A stretch of DNA of 64,000 bases from Berberis thunbergii (Eukaryota > Streptophyta > Magnoliopsida > Ranunculales > Berberidaceae): assembly GCA_003290165.1 (NCBI GenBank), contig QNQO01000590.1:62001-126000 (forward strand), in the 5' to 3' direction. The notes under the pieces are model-generated. The model did no database searches. It worked only from the letters and a program-made list of their open reading frames with translations, and was not told the origin of the DNA. Numbering within the stretch: position 1 is the first letter of the stretch; each line of letters opens with the position of its first letter. Of the stretch, positions 43,164-56,230 are shown piece after piece. Position numbers and translations under genes: made by a program.

Positions 43164-44860
43164 GATATGACTTGTGAGCAACAAGTCGGGTTTGGGTTTA
43201 GACATGTTAACACGCAACATAATTAATGAAGCATCACCACAATAATAGAAAACAATAACATAAAACAAAAAAAAACAAAAAAATCCGAATCAAAATTATG
43301 AAATATGAAGTAGACCCACCAAAAACTATCCATCTTGACTAGTACATCCATCAATTAAAAGGTTCATGCGTACAAGGCATGCAACACACACCCACCAAGT
43401 CCTCTCCTCTTGTTACTTTGTCGTCCCTTTGTCTTGATTTGTTTTAGCCTTCTCCTCCAAGTGTGGAAACCAACACGTAGCCTTTTTTTTTTTTTTTCCT
43501 TCTAATTAGCCACTCGATTATTATTATTATTGTACGAACGAAATTATTAGGAAATCAGGTTTTTATAATTAGAGTGATGTAGCGTGATTTAAAAAAAATG
43601 ATAAATTTTCAAAGTATTTATGTGTATCGCGAGGTTGTAAAAAACTCATCTGATTATGTCACATCATTCTGGTTGCAAAACTTGATTACAAAACCATTCC
43701 CTAGCCTCACTCTTCTGCTAACTACAAACTAATCAACCTTGCTTTTCATTTAACACTTGATTTCCTCTTAAACTCTTACATTTCTTTCGAAGCGAAATCT
43801 CATATATGAGAAATCTATATCTATACTACAATTCAGAGTGATATTTTACTATTCATTGATGACTGAGACAAAGTCAAATCGAAAGAATTAGAGATAAAAA
43901 ATGGTTAAGATTAAAAGTTGAGAAATGTATTGAATTTGATGGTTGAGATTAATTTTCCATTATGATATATTTGTAAATATAAAACATGTAGAAGGGCAAA
44001 AATAATAAAAAACTTTTGAAAAAAGTTGGTGGGAGGTACATGTGGCGGAAAGAGAAAATATTATGTTTTGCTTTCAACAAAAATGAAAATTATCATAACT
44101 ATCTACATCATTATCAGATTTTGGTAAAGTTAATATCGTTGAAATGTATTTTTTAAGATCTTTCCAATAAAATCAATGATCAACACGAACGCTAAAATTT
44201 TAAAAATATATATTTTGTATTTCACGCCTTTAATATTTTGCAAATCAATGAGACAAGTCGATCATGCTAGAAAAAATGAGTCGGGGATCCTAATGCACAT
44301 TTAAACAAACATTCTAAATTTCACGTTTTGGCGAATTCAAATATTATGAAAAACTCATTCTCAGCGTTTAAATTTTCTCCTAAATGATTCAAATTTGACT
44401 GAGTCCCTAAAATTTGTAATATATATTGTTATCTTAGAATATGCTTAATTCAATACTGATTAAGAGCGAAAATGAGAATAGTGACAGAGGTGTTCAGTAA
44501 AAAATATTTAACAAAAATGAAATTATGTGAAGTGTCAATGACAAAAAATATACTCTAGTTTCTCGAAGAGCGGAGAATTTTAATTGAGTGAGTTTTCCGA
44601 ATTAGACATCATAGTAAATTTGATTCAAAATTAATTTAAAATTTTTTACCTTTTTTTCTCTACAAAACGAAATATTTCTTTAACACCCCTCCCCTCCTCT
44701 AAACACTTTTTTTGGAAAAAGTGGGAAATGTCCTCCTTTTCCAAATGCGGAAACCCAACACGTGGTCTTTCTTTCTTGTTTTCTTTATTTTCCCCGCTCT
44801 TCTCTGCTGCTTCTAATTCTTGACTCATTTAATTGCGCCTTTATACAAAAGTACAAACCA
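43164..44860. other. Upstream region of ABC1K7, partly duplicated
   Basis: No gene. About 43.43-43.80 kb resembles 44.73-44.93 kb: both have a CTCC...GGAAACC.CAACACGT phrase, a CTTCTAATT phrase, ACAAACCAA/ACTAATCAA, and a final CTTTCG.AGC. A further short repeat, GTGAGTTTTCCGAAT, occurs at about 44589 and 44956. The CAACACGTGG at 44757-44766 contains a G-box core. Confidence 0.4.
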
Positions 44861-44869
44861 ACTCACATT

Positions 44870-46514
44870 GTTGTTCCATTAAAATCTTCAACTCTCACTC
44901 TTCAACTCTCGCAGTTCTTTCGGAGCTTCTCAAAGAGAGTTGAGAATTTCAATTAAGTGAGTTTTCCGAATCTTTTTGTGGATTGAATGAATGAGCTCTG
45001 TTTGTTTGAAATTTTGTTTGATCAACAGGTTTAGTTTCGTTGAGTTTGAAGAATTTGATGAGAGTGAATTTGAATGCGATGCTTTGCGATTGATTGATTG
45101 ATTGATTCACGAGAGATTGTTTAGATTGTGTGAGTTCAAGTTGTGATTGTTTTGTAACTTTGGATTGAATGAAATGATTATTCGAGGTTGATTCAAGAGT
45201 TTATTTCTTGTTTGAGTGAGTTCAGGTTCTAGTGTGTGTTTTGATTGAATGAACTTTATTTGTTAGAGAAATTCAATAATTTGAAGGATTTCATGAGTGA
45301 ATTAGTGTTGACTCGTCTTCGATTAGAGGTGAATTGAATGAGCTCTGTTTGTTAGAGAGACTGAGACGTTTTTGAAGGATTTGATGAGTGGATTTGTGTT
45401 TTGATTCGAGAGTTTATTTCTTGTTTGAGTGAGTTCAGGTTCTGGTGTGTGTTTTGATTGAATGAACTCTATTTGTTAGAGAAATTCAATAATTTGAAGG
45501 ATTTCATGAGTGAATTAGTGTTGACTCGTCTTCGATTAGAGGTGAATTGAATGAGCTCTGTTTGTTAGAGAGACTGAGACGTTTTTGAAGGATTTGATGA
45601 GTGGATTTGTGTTTTGATTCGAGAGTTTATTTCTTGTTTGAGTGAGTTCAGGTTCTGGTGTGTGTTTTGATTGAATGAACTCTATGTGTTAGAGAAATTC
45701 AATAATTTGAAGGATTTCATGAGTGAATTAGTGTTGACTCGTCTTCGACTAATCAAGATAGATTTTTGGCAATAGATTCTATTTTGTGTTTTATTATAGA
45801 GGATTTGTAGTTCTCATTTTGAGAGTAATTGCTGCGTGTGTGTTCAGATTTCATAATCAATGAAGTGTTAAATAGATATATGATGTTGATTGAGTTGGAA
45901 GAGGTCCTTGCTTCAGGCTCGTGAAAATGGTTGATTGTTGTTTAGAAGATTTTAGTTCAGATTTCGAGTGTGGCTATGGTTTTCATGTTTGGTTCTCTAA
46001 GCTGATAATTTGTAGACAAAATTTCAAATTTTGAATGAGTTCAAGTTGAAGTTCAGATTTCGAAAATAGTTGTAGTAGGTTTTGTGTTTGGAATCCTCGT
46101 ATTGAGTTCTGTTTTATGTTTGAATTGTTTCAACCAAAAGGTTTGTTGGTTCTTCCATCTTCACTGTTTTATTGGGTTTGAAGAGATAGTTGAACTTGAT
46201 TACTGGTTTGCATTGTTCATTGCTGAGATTTTATTTCCTTTAGTTTTCTTGTTCAGTTTTTTTTTCTTCCGTATCAGATAGTTTTTAAAGATTATTATTG
46301 CTATTACTGAAGAATTACTGTTGGACTTAAAAAAAAAAATTTAGCATACATTCTTGCAAATACAATTTGATTAGAACTAAAAAAAATTGGTTGCTGAAAG
46401 TAGACATACTGGGTAAATTATAGAATTATTCATGAAAGAATCTCAAGCAGCGTTCTGGTTGTTGCTATTGGTGTAGAAGTTTATGTCTTTATATTATTTC
46501 ATGTTTATCTATAG
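44870..46514 (+). other. Leader exon and leader intron of ABC1K7
   Basis: An acceptor CTATAG|GTACTTTG at 46514/46515 lies 15 bases before the start codon. A donor-like AA|GTGAGT occurs near 44955, after a pyrimidine-rich leader. The intervening 1.5 kb is T- and GATT-rich, as are enhancing first introns in plants, and holds the 213-bp tandem array. Confidence 0.5.
45197..45748 (+). repeat. Tandem repeat, 213-bp unit, about 2.6 copies
   Basis: GAGTTTATTTCTTGTTTGAG starts at 45197, 45410 and 45623, exactly 213 bp apart. Each unit carries GTGTTTTGATTGAATGAACT, CAATAATTTGAAGGATTTCA and GACTCGTCTTCGA. The third copy stops after about 126 bp. The units are nearly identical, so the array is young. 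Confidence 0.95.
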
Positions 46515-46529
46515 GTACTTTGATCTCTG

Positions 46530-49500
46530 ATGTCGGCAATACTGGCTACACATGGCTGTTATTGCCACAATGTTGAGTTGTTCAACCAAAGAAGTTCAGT
46601 AGAAAATCTCAGTTTTGCTGGCTTAATTTCTAAACTGAAGTTTGAGAGCAAACCGTGTGATTTCTCTGTAGCTATTAGAAGATCGAGATTTCAGGTAAAT
46701 GCCCGCCAAACAGAAACCTCAGGGTTAGCTACTAATGGGCGAGCTACTAAGATGGTACCCACAGAGCAAGTGATGAAGAGAAAGAGCCCTACTCCAAATG
46801 GAGGAAGGATTACCAATGGACAAGCTACTAAATTGGTACACACAAAAAAGAGCAGTGGCTCTTCCCTAAGTAAAGGGAATGGAGTTGTTAATGGTGCAAT
46901 AGTAGTTACAAAAGGCTCTCCTTCCACTCTGGTTAGAACACAAACAACTGTAGACTCTACGGATCTTCCATTTATGGAAGAGCTAACAGTTTTGCCCTCA
47001 GACGAAAGTTTCAGCTGGGCGAATGAAAATTATAATTCCGTGCAAAGGATCATTGATATCTGGTTGTTTCTTCTTTCTCTGCAAATCCGTGTTCTTTTGG
47101 ACAACACGAAATGGACATATATTGGAGGCTTCACAGGAGAGAAGCAGGTGAGTTATGCCCTACATGAATCTCTCTCTCACAAGAATTTCCTCAGGTTCGT
47201 TTATAATGGAGCTATGTAGAAATCCTTTAGTAATAATAAGATAGTTTCCATTTAGTTCCAGTTGTGGTTTCTAGACTCCTGGTCAACTTATCGGTTCGAT
47301 ATTTTATAATTATTTATATCTAATATTCGTTAAAAACTTTTGAATCCAGAAAAGCAGGAGGAGGAAAACCGCTTCATGGTTACGAGAACATGTATTACAG
47401 CTTGGGCCGACTTTTATTAAGCTTGGACAGTTATCATCGACAAGGTCTGACTTGTTCCCTAGAGAGTTCGTAGATGAACTTGCCAAACTGCAGGTGTCTA
47501 TTCCCTTGAGTTTTAGCCCATAAATCCTCTGATCATTAGCCTTCCTAAGATTGTAATGAAACAACAGATCTTTTACCAATAAGTCTAAGAATATTTTTTG
47601 ATTTCCATCTCACATGATGCAGGATAGTGTCCCTGCATTTTCACCAAAGAAAGCTAGAGATTTTATTGAGCACGAATTGGGGGCTCCAGTGGATGTTATA
47701 TACAAGGAATTTGAAGATCGTCCAATAGCTGCAGCTAGTCTTGGTCAGGTGTTTACTCCAACTTATGTATAATGTTGATTCTTCTCATTTATTTATTTAT
47801 TTATTTATATTTTAGATTTATTTCTACTTTCTTTTACTTGTCATACTTCCTTCCACCATTTAAAAAAAAGAAAGAAAGAATAATATATGTCGGAAGATTG
47901 ACCTTCATGTCCTTGCTCGCTACTCCTTTCTAAATACGCCTACATTTGGGTCCTCACAAATGCACTTTACTTTGAGAAAGACGAAGCACAAATAAAAGGT
48001 CATTGTGATTTGTATGTGGTGATTATGATGATGAAAGTGATTAAGATGAGGATGACTCAAAAGTGGAAATAGTTTTTGTATTATTGCGACAAAGAGACTC
48101 ACAGAAAGAGTTGTATCCTTTGAAAATTTTAAACATGACAAAGTGCATTTTGTACAGGAGCTTCATCACATAATTCTCTATATCTGAAATCTAAATGGGC
48201 TAAACTTAACATGATGGTAAGCACGTTGAAAAAAGGAAAATAAAGCTGATGAAAAGAAACTTATATAAAACAACTAACGACTCTCAGATTTCATGTTGGG
48301 ATTCCCTATTTGTTTATTGATGAAAGAAATCTAGGCAGATCAAGCAAGGAAAGTGATTCGGAACAAAACTTTGAAACCAATTTGGAACCAAATCTTCACG
48401 TGTCTGACCTGTGGAGGATTTAACCCTGAATTTTTTTTTTGTTTTGGAATTCACACTCTGAGCTTAGGCAACTGGTCAAGAGTGTGGCTCAGTTGATCCA
48501 GAATTCATGCATATTTTCCATGATTAGTTGTCATTTCTTTGCTATCTGCTAAATTTGGATATTGGATGATTGTTGGCTTTAGGTACATCGAGCTATTCTT
48601 CACAGTGGAGAGAAAGTGGTTGTGAAAGTTCAAAGGCCTGGTCTCAAGAAGCTTTTTGAGATTGATTTAAGTAATGGCTGTTTCTTTATTATTCATATTC
48701 TTAGACTATTGTGGATAACAGTATATACTTGCATATAGTTTTATTCCAAGAAACCACCTTGCTCCATGTGACATGAGAACAATACTTTCCACTGATGATT
48801 TAGTGTGAGTTTTTCATGGAATGAAGCATGAGTTGTGAGCTTGAGAATGGGCTCTTCAAGGACTAAACAAGTGGAAATAATAAATTTTGTAAAAGAAGAG
48901 AACCTTAACATAACAAAAGAATGACGTAAAATAAGAAGTTTGAAGTGAAAAATTGTACCTGTTAAATATGTAGACTGATAATGAAGATGGAAGTGTTGTG
49001 TGTAGTGTATAAATCTAGTCTGAGAATGCACTATATGTGTTACATACCATAACTGAATAATTTTATTTTTTAATTTTTTTAAAGATTATTTTGACTGGTA
49101 ATGTTCCTCTCTTTCAGGTAACTTAAAGCTAGTTGCTGACTATTTTCAGAGAAGTGAGACCTTTGGAGGTCCTACTAGGGACTGGATAGGGATATATGAA
49201 GAATCTGCAACGTAAGAACAACTATCGCCTTCTCTTGTTATATATCAATCCTTCATGGACTTCAAAGAAAAAGTCGGTAAAAGAGAAGAAAAAGAAAGGG
49301 GATCATTCTGGACCTGCTTAGTTAATAAATTGTAGAAAAATAAAAAGAACAAATAAATAAGATGATGGAAGAAATTATAACCATCTCCTACAAAATAAAA
49401 CAGAGCTGAAATGTGAAAGCCATAATCAAATTGTGCAACAAATTTAGTTCATAGCGATTGTATACAAAGTGTTTTTAGCATCATCTCTGGGGTTATCAAC

Positions 49501-52500
49501 AATATGCTGGCCAGTAACTTGAATTTTATATTGATTACCAATTTACCATTATCTTTTTTCTTGAAGGGAAAGTCTATTATATAGGCTTTAGTTGTGTAAC
49601 GTCCCTGGCCTGTAATATGTGCATATTTTCATGCATGTTTGATCACGATATTGATCATTCAGTATCCCTCTTCAGGACTTTGTATCAGGAAATTGATTAC
49701 ATAAATGAAGGGAAAAATGCTGATAAATTCCGAAGGGACTTCCGCAACGTAAAGTGGGTTCGTGTACCTGTACGTTTCTAGCTAACTCTACTTTTTCTAC
49801 ATTAAAAATATTTCAGCCATTCTTTAAATATCATAATCAGTAACACAGTCAGGATTTTATTCCATTGTGACCAAGGAATCAAATTGTACTAACCGAAAAA
49901 CTTAGGAATATCTTTGTCCCACTTTTTCTTGTATTTCAGGAATTAACAAGCCAATAAATAATGACATAGATGCAATATGATTAGTGTTAAATGGGAACAC
50001 CAGAATTTCTCAAATTCAGATATTTCTACAACTGAGAGCTCCACAGCTGTGTAGCACTAACAGACGTCTCCCGTGAAAAGAAATGAGAGATCATATATAC
50101 AAGAAGAACATATACCAAGAAAAGGTCAGCAACCAATGTCGGAAATTTCACTTATGAGGAGATTAAATCAACCCTTAACTTGGGGGTTCCTTAAAACCTT
50201 GCTTGGTTTCCGCACACATACACAAAAAAAAAAGGTTTTTGAAAATGATATTATGAAGTTTCTGAATAGAAGTTCTATAAGTAACATATATCAGTTCAAC
50301 GATCTGTATGTTTAACTGCCAGATTGTAGTGGAAGGTTTGAATTATACAACCCTACCTCATTGGAGAAGCATCCTATTAGAAAAATTGGTGTGCACTGTG
50401 CAGTCAAAAGGACTAGGGAGTTTACATGCACGTTTGACTTCTTTTGTCTATGCAGTTGATCAAATAAATTCAGTTGGTGTGAACTAAATATTTACTTCAA
50501 GTTGTAAACCTTGAGCAACCACTATGCTGCAAAGCCAAGTCAATTCATCTGACTTTTGGGTTGGTTCAAAGAGTCTCAACCTATTGTCATAATTGTAGAA
50601 AGCAATGAAGTTGCAGAGTGTGGTGGCCTATAGAGATTGAGTTGTGCAACTACTTACTTTCCATGTACCTAGAGCATGGAAGTTTTAAACTTGAGGGTAG
50701 TCAGTGGACCGCTCTTGAGTCACTTGGCTTTGTTACTGGTTGTGTTAGAAAAGTTGATCTTGACGAACTGTTTAATTTCTCATGAAGGTTTTTCCCCCTT
50801 TTGTAGCTGGTATTTTGGGAGTACACTGGCAGAAAGGTGTTGACCTTGGAGTACGTTCCAGGTTTCCTTCTAAACTACATGTATACTTGATATTCTTCAT
50901 TGTAGATATTAGTTCTTGAATTTACATAACTCTGTGACATCATATCCATATACTGCACGTCTTTGTCTGTGTTTTGTTTTAAGTTTAACTTAATTTCTTA
51001 TTGAAAACCCTGTGAATAGGTATCAAAATAAACAAATTGGATGTGCTTGATGCGAGGGGATATGATCGTTCTTTGATTGCCTCACGGTCTATCGAGTCAT
51101 ACTTGATTCAGGTTTGCAAACTTGCTTTTCTTGTTTCAATAACTATACTTCTTGCTAGCACATACTATACAGGATCACTCTTTGCACAATGACGGATGAA
51201 TGATGATCAAAGTATCTTCCATCTAAATATCACTTATAATTATCTTATTTTTTCTGGTTTTTTCTTGGTTTTCATCAAGCTTGCATTTTCTGTTACACCA
51301 ATACGGCTTCCTGTTGTACTGTTTCAGATATTGAAAACTGGTTTTTTTCATGCTGATCCTCATCCTGGAAACCTCGCTATTGACAAGGATGGTACCCTCA
51401 TATACTATGACTTCGGTATGATGGGAGAGATCAAAACATTCACCAAGGAGAGATTGCTTGAACTGTTCTACGCTATTTATGAAAAAGATGCAAGGAAGGT
51501 ACTTCCCCATTTTTAGCTTCATATCATGTTCATGCACAAGAAGTGGTTGTTGTAAATCCAACTCTGACTTGTATACCGGTGTATGTATGGTGATAAGTTA
51601 CCTAACCTACTCAGGATAAGTTCTGCAATGTTCGAAAACTATTTTACACATTTGACAACTGATTCAACTTTTACATCTTGTTTGAGATTCATAGTCGTGT
51701 GCCAGGTTTAAGTTGATGCATGAGGTACCAATATTTTGACTTCTAGTAAGCGAAACAAGAATAATTTGGTTGTTGGATAATAAGAAATTATAGGCAAAGT
51801 GGTTTATGATTTCAATCATAGGATTTTCCTGATTCATTGGTTGTAAGGAGTATGTTGGTAAGTTATATATAGGAGAGCCTGTTAAGTATACTTATGTTGA
51901 CGCCAATAGAATATTTAATTGCTTATGTTTACATTACAGCTAGTCAGGGAGATAATTATTGAATTACACACTGCTTCTACATGATATGCACTTTGTATGC
52001 AACCATTTGGTAGATCCTTCTTGTCTATTGACAGGGTGCATAACTCCAATCATAGATCAATGTGAGACCATTAGGTGATAGGACCCTGAATTCATGTAAT
52101 TTGAAAATCTTTCTTCCCCTTTTCAGCATTAGACATGAGCAAATCTAGATGATAGGGCCCTGAATGCATTTCGGCATGTTATGAGTATACTGACTGGCTA
52201 ATAAGTTACTGTTTTTCAGGTCATGAAATCCCTAATTGAACTTGAAGCTCTGCAGCCCACTGGGGACCTGTCATCAGTATGTCATTGTTTTTCAATTTAT
52301 TAATTGGCTTGGTATTCTGTGTTGGTAGCAGAGAATGACAAATCATTGCCCGTCGTTTAGTTTAGATTTGGGCCTTTTGAGAATTTGGTTGTCAGTTACT
52401 AAAATCTCTCCCCTTTTCGTTTTAGGTGAGGAGGTCTGTGCAGTTTTTCTTGGATAATTCACTAAATCAGTCCCCTGATCAGGAACAAACGTTGTCTGCA

Positions 52501-55350
52501 ATTGGTGAAGTATGCAAAAATTTAACTTGAGGCCTTAATCAATATGATACAAACAATATTATAAGGATAAGTTTGCAATATCGTATTACTACAAGGTTTT
52601 TATCTTAATTTCATTTATGAGAAATTTAGACTGCATACTACATTTGTATATGAGATTGAATCCACCCACATCTGTATATTAAATTTTCTAAAGTTCCACA
52701 TCTTATCTTTGTATCCCGTGTCAATTCGTACCCATGTCCATCTTGGCCATCACATAATACAGAAAGTGTTGAAACAAAGTTCATGAGTTGTTTTTGCAAA
52801 ATTTAAATTCATGCATCAGTGAATTTTTTTGCATCTCAATCTACACTCTCAACTCTCCTCTCCATTGTCTATTATATTCGTTTTGTAGTTTTTGCTTACA
52901 AATTCCTGATTTGCAATCTAGCACACCAAAGACTGCCCTAGTTGTGAATTACTTATTATTGTAAAATTGCATGGACCTAACTGCATATTGCTCAAGAGTC
53001 CAATATCAGACTTCACATTTGTGGTGGACCATGACGTATATGCCTGTTTTATCGTTATATATGTTTAATTCACTATTTGTCTAACTATCACATGATTCAC
53101 ATCTCAACATAGCTGTTTTATATGCTATTATCTTTTGCAGGATCTGTTTGCTATAGCAACGGATCAGCCTTTTCGCTTTCCATCCACTTTTACTTTTGTC
53201 ATAAGAGCTTTTGCAACCCTTGAAGGTACATGATTACTTCTACATGGCTTGTTTTAGCCTTAATTGTAAATACATGTTGAACGATACCATAGGCAAACAC
53301 ATAAAGAAGCCATTATGTCAGGAAAATGAAATTAGAAATTACTATGGAAAAACTTAGATTTGTATTCACATCCAACTTCAGTTAGAAGTAATTAACTATA
53401 AATATAAAAAACATGAACATATTTCACAGACAACTAAGTTCTGTAAGAAACCAAACAGCCCCCAACAATGCCTGATATATAAATGTTGATGGAAAGTTAC
53501 ATAATGTGTGAATTCAATTGAAAATAGAAAGAAAAAGCTTGATCGCCAAGTTTTTTTTCTTGTGCACGCTGTGAGATTTCCCTTCAAGCAATTAGTCTGT
53601 TCCACAGGGAACCAAATGGGGAGATAGAAATGATGATTTAAGAAAGAGTGGCAGTTGAGAGTTAAAAATAACTAGGATTGAGCATTGACCAAATCATTCG
53701 TTCCTGGAACTCAGCTGTGATCATTTTGATTCAGTTATTTGATCTGGATTCCAAATTTCATTTTTCTCTATCCTTTTCTCAACATAACTTTAAAATGAGC
53801 ACAAGCCACCTGAACTGCTGATGTATTTCTTATCCTTCTCTGATGATGCCTGCTCAACAGGTATTGGTTACCTGCTCGATCAAGATTTCTCATTTATGAA
53901 GATTGCTACTCCTTATGCACAGGTAAATCCTTTTTTGCGTGTCACAAATGATTGACATACACATCACACAAAAAATATAATTTAAACAGAAGCATAGGAT
54001 TTCATTAAGACAACTTTACAAATTTTCTTATTATTTATTAATTTTAACATTCAGACAACCAGTTCTACTGTGATCATTCAAATCGAGATCCATTGTGATT
54101 TCAGTATTTCACTATTACTTTCAAATATTTCAGGAGTTACTAGATATAAGGCAGAAGCAGCAAAGTGGAACACGACTTGTGGAGGAGATACAAAAACAAG
54201 CCAATGATGTAATTACTTGCCTCTTGTCTTGGCCACTTTTGACGTTTTAGTAGTAATTGCTATAGTAACAAAATTATATATAAATTTCTTTCTTACAAAT
54301 GTGACTTTTGTTTCTCCAACAACTTCTCTTTGTAGAGAAACCGTAAATGTAACCCCTAGGCGACTCACTAAATTTATTTACTATTGCAGTGGTTTTCAGA
54401 CACATCACTTATTTTACTTACATTTTTGCTATGGTGTTTTTTTCTTTTTTGAAACCAATCTTTATCTCACTTCCTACTAAGACACCTAGCATCGATCAGA
54501 ATTCAACCTGTTTGATACATATATTAGATGAAAACCTTGTGGACTGCCTCTGTTGTTGACTGCTTAGACCTGCCAACTCAAGACCATCGGTGCATGTGAT
54601 TGAGATATGCGACACATGAATCTGGATGAAAAAGTCCATTATGAATTTTTTACAAAATGAATGGTCGTGGTTTTTCAAATTCTTTCTCCCAAAGTATTAT
54701 TTTTAATGTTAACATAATTTTCTTTTGCCTTATTTGACTTTCTCTGGTATTACAGGCCAGTAAAACTACCATTTCAATGCCATACAGAGTTAAACGCATT
54801 GAAGAGTTCGTGAAACAACTTGAGTCTGGGGATTTTAAACTACGAGTCAGGGTTCTTGAGGTTAGTTCAGTTCAGCCTGGCCTTTAATAGTTTCTGCAGT
54901 ACTGTTTTGACATTAGAAAGAGGGGACCTTAGTGAACACAGGAAAACATACAGACAATAAAAAGGGTAAATTGAGATTAGGTTGTTTATATTATTGTTCT
55001 TGCCTGAAGTTTCCAAATCTCTGTTTACCAGTCAGAAAGAGCGGCAAAAAAGGCAACCATACTACAGATGGCTAGCTTGTATACAGTTATAGGAGGGACT
55101 TTGATGAACATCGGGGTCACATTGGGTAGCCAAGGCAACCTAGCCATTGCAAATGGATCTTTTGTAGGTGCAGGCAAGTATCTACATGAACTTCAATATT
55201 AACTCCCTTCATTTTTTAAATATCTCTGCAGACCATGTATATCAATTTCCTGACTAGAATACACCAAACGATGCAGGTCTATTCTTGATATTGGTTCTCA
55301 GATCAATGCAAAGGGTGAAAGAGCTCGAAAATTTTGAGAAAATGATCTGA
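46530..55350 (+). CDS. ABC1K7: Plastid ABC1/UbiB-type atypical kinase ABC1K7 (SIA1-like), 721 aa
   Basis: Seventeen exons join in frame: 46530-47147, 47350-47493, 47623-47748, 48583-48670, 49118-49211, 49676-49769, 50807-50861, 51020-51111, 51328-51498, 52220-52276, 52426-52509, 53141-53225, 53861-53922, 54134-54208, 54756-54860, 55032-55173, 55277-55350 (2,166 nt). After a Ser/Thr-rich plastid-targeting-like N-terminus come the ABC1 marks: KLGQ (230-233), the Ala-rich loop AAAS (290-293) replacing a glycine loop, VVVKVQRPG with Lys311, EIDY near 362, HADPHPGN with Asp447 and Asn452, and DFG at 465-467. Two hydrophobic stretches lie at the C-terminus ([24 protein letters not shown]). The end ENFEKMI matches Arabidopsis ABC1K7, a chloroplast protein tied to salt, oxidative and iron stress and prenyl-lipids. 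The last intron is GC-AG. Confidence 0.95.
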
Positions 55351-55726
55351 TTCTTGCACGTACGCAGAGGGTCCAAAAGCTCGTTGTCATACTGATCCAT
55401 ATACCATACCAAAATTTATAATAATTAATTTCACTTAATTGTATAATTCTTTGGGGTTCCTCTTGGCCCCCTTCCCCCAACATGCATGTAAATAAACATG
55501 CGAATGCCACAATAGCAATATTAGTGTTGTATCACATTTCAGCTTAGCTAGGTTCAAGGTCAGAATGGCCGTGTATTACATTCCGTCTCAAACTTCTTTT
55601 GAAAAAAATTTATTGTTGTAGTTGCCTGTGTTGGATTAAGGTATACTTAATGATTCCTTCTTTTCCATCTCATTAATTTCCTTTGTTTGTCGAACCTTTC
55701 TATGCAGCTTAGGGAGAGAGCACTCA

Positions 55727-55852
55727 TTAGTGCTTGGGGAGGGTGTTCAGCACGTGAGTGCCAATTTTACCCATTTCTTCATATTCTCCAAATTCATGGA
55801 GATAGGAGTAGAGTTGACATTCACGTGCTGGACACCCTCTTCAGACACTAAC
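55727..55852. other. Strong hairpin with G-box cores; candidate MIRNA-like locus or MITE
   Basis: Arm 55727-55772 (GGAGGGTGTTCAGCACGTGA) pairs with arm 55806-55852 (TTCACGTGCTGGACACCCTC) over about 46 positions. There are only a few true mismatches and several G-U pairs when read as RNA. The loop is about 33 bases and contains a small second stem (CTCCA...TGGAG). Each arm has CACGTG. It lies 0.4-0.5 kb past the ABC1K7 stop codon. I do not recognise it as a known microRNA family; a small MITE is equally possible. Confidence 0.5.
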
Positions 55853-56089
55853 CAAGCATAGTAGATTTTTCCTTGTTTTTCATAGAAGAAATTTTCAAAA
55901 ACTGATTTACAACCTTCAATTCTGAGTGCTAATTAACTTACGAGAACAAGTTGTAAGTGAACAATCCAAACTAAAATAAAAATAAATGAAGAAAAACACC
56001 AATAACAAGCACTAATACTCTGCATTAATTGCCAAATAAGTTTTCATAACTACATTAGAAACCAAAAAAAATAAAAATGCTATGGTCTA

Positions 56090-56230
56090 TCAACTCAAAA
56101 TCGCCAAGATCGCGAACACCATTATTAATCCAATGGGAAGTGCAGCGAACCCAAGGGGCATTGTAGCCATGATATATATCAATGCCATAGCAAACCCTGC
56201 GGCCAAAGCCAAACCAGCACCATCAGCCAT
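56090..56230 (-). CDS. 46-aa hydrophobic microprotein
   Basis: The ATG at 56230 sits in a favourable context (CAAAATGGC) and opens MADGAGLALAAGFAMALIYI..., ending ...MVFAILAILS and TGA. Only two charged residues (one Asp near the start) would be expected of such a sequence, and just that one Asp is seen. Two hydrophobic segments (about 6-25 and 28-45) are separated by MPLG, suggesting a two-pass or hairpin membrane peptide. Base composition is much richer in GC than its flanks, in contrast to chance frames nearby. Small two-helix membrane proteins of this kind exist in plants, but I cannot name the family. Confidence 0.5.
   Translation of the reverse strand: MADGAGLALAAGFAMALIYIMATMPLGFAALPIGLIMVFAILAILS

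Noticed and set aside
43815..44100. Possible second Helitron start (TCTATATCTATACTAC)
   Set aside because: No hairpin-CTAG terminus could be found at a sensible distance.
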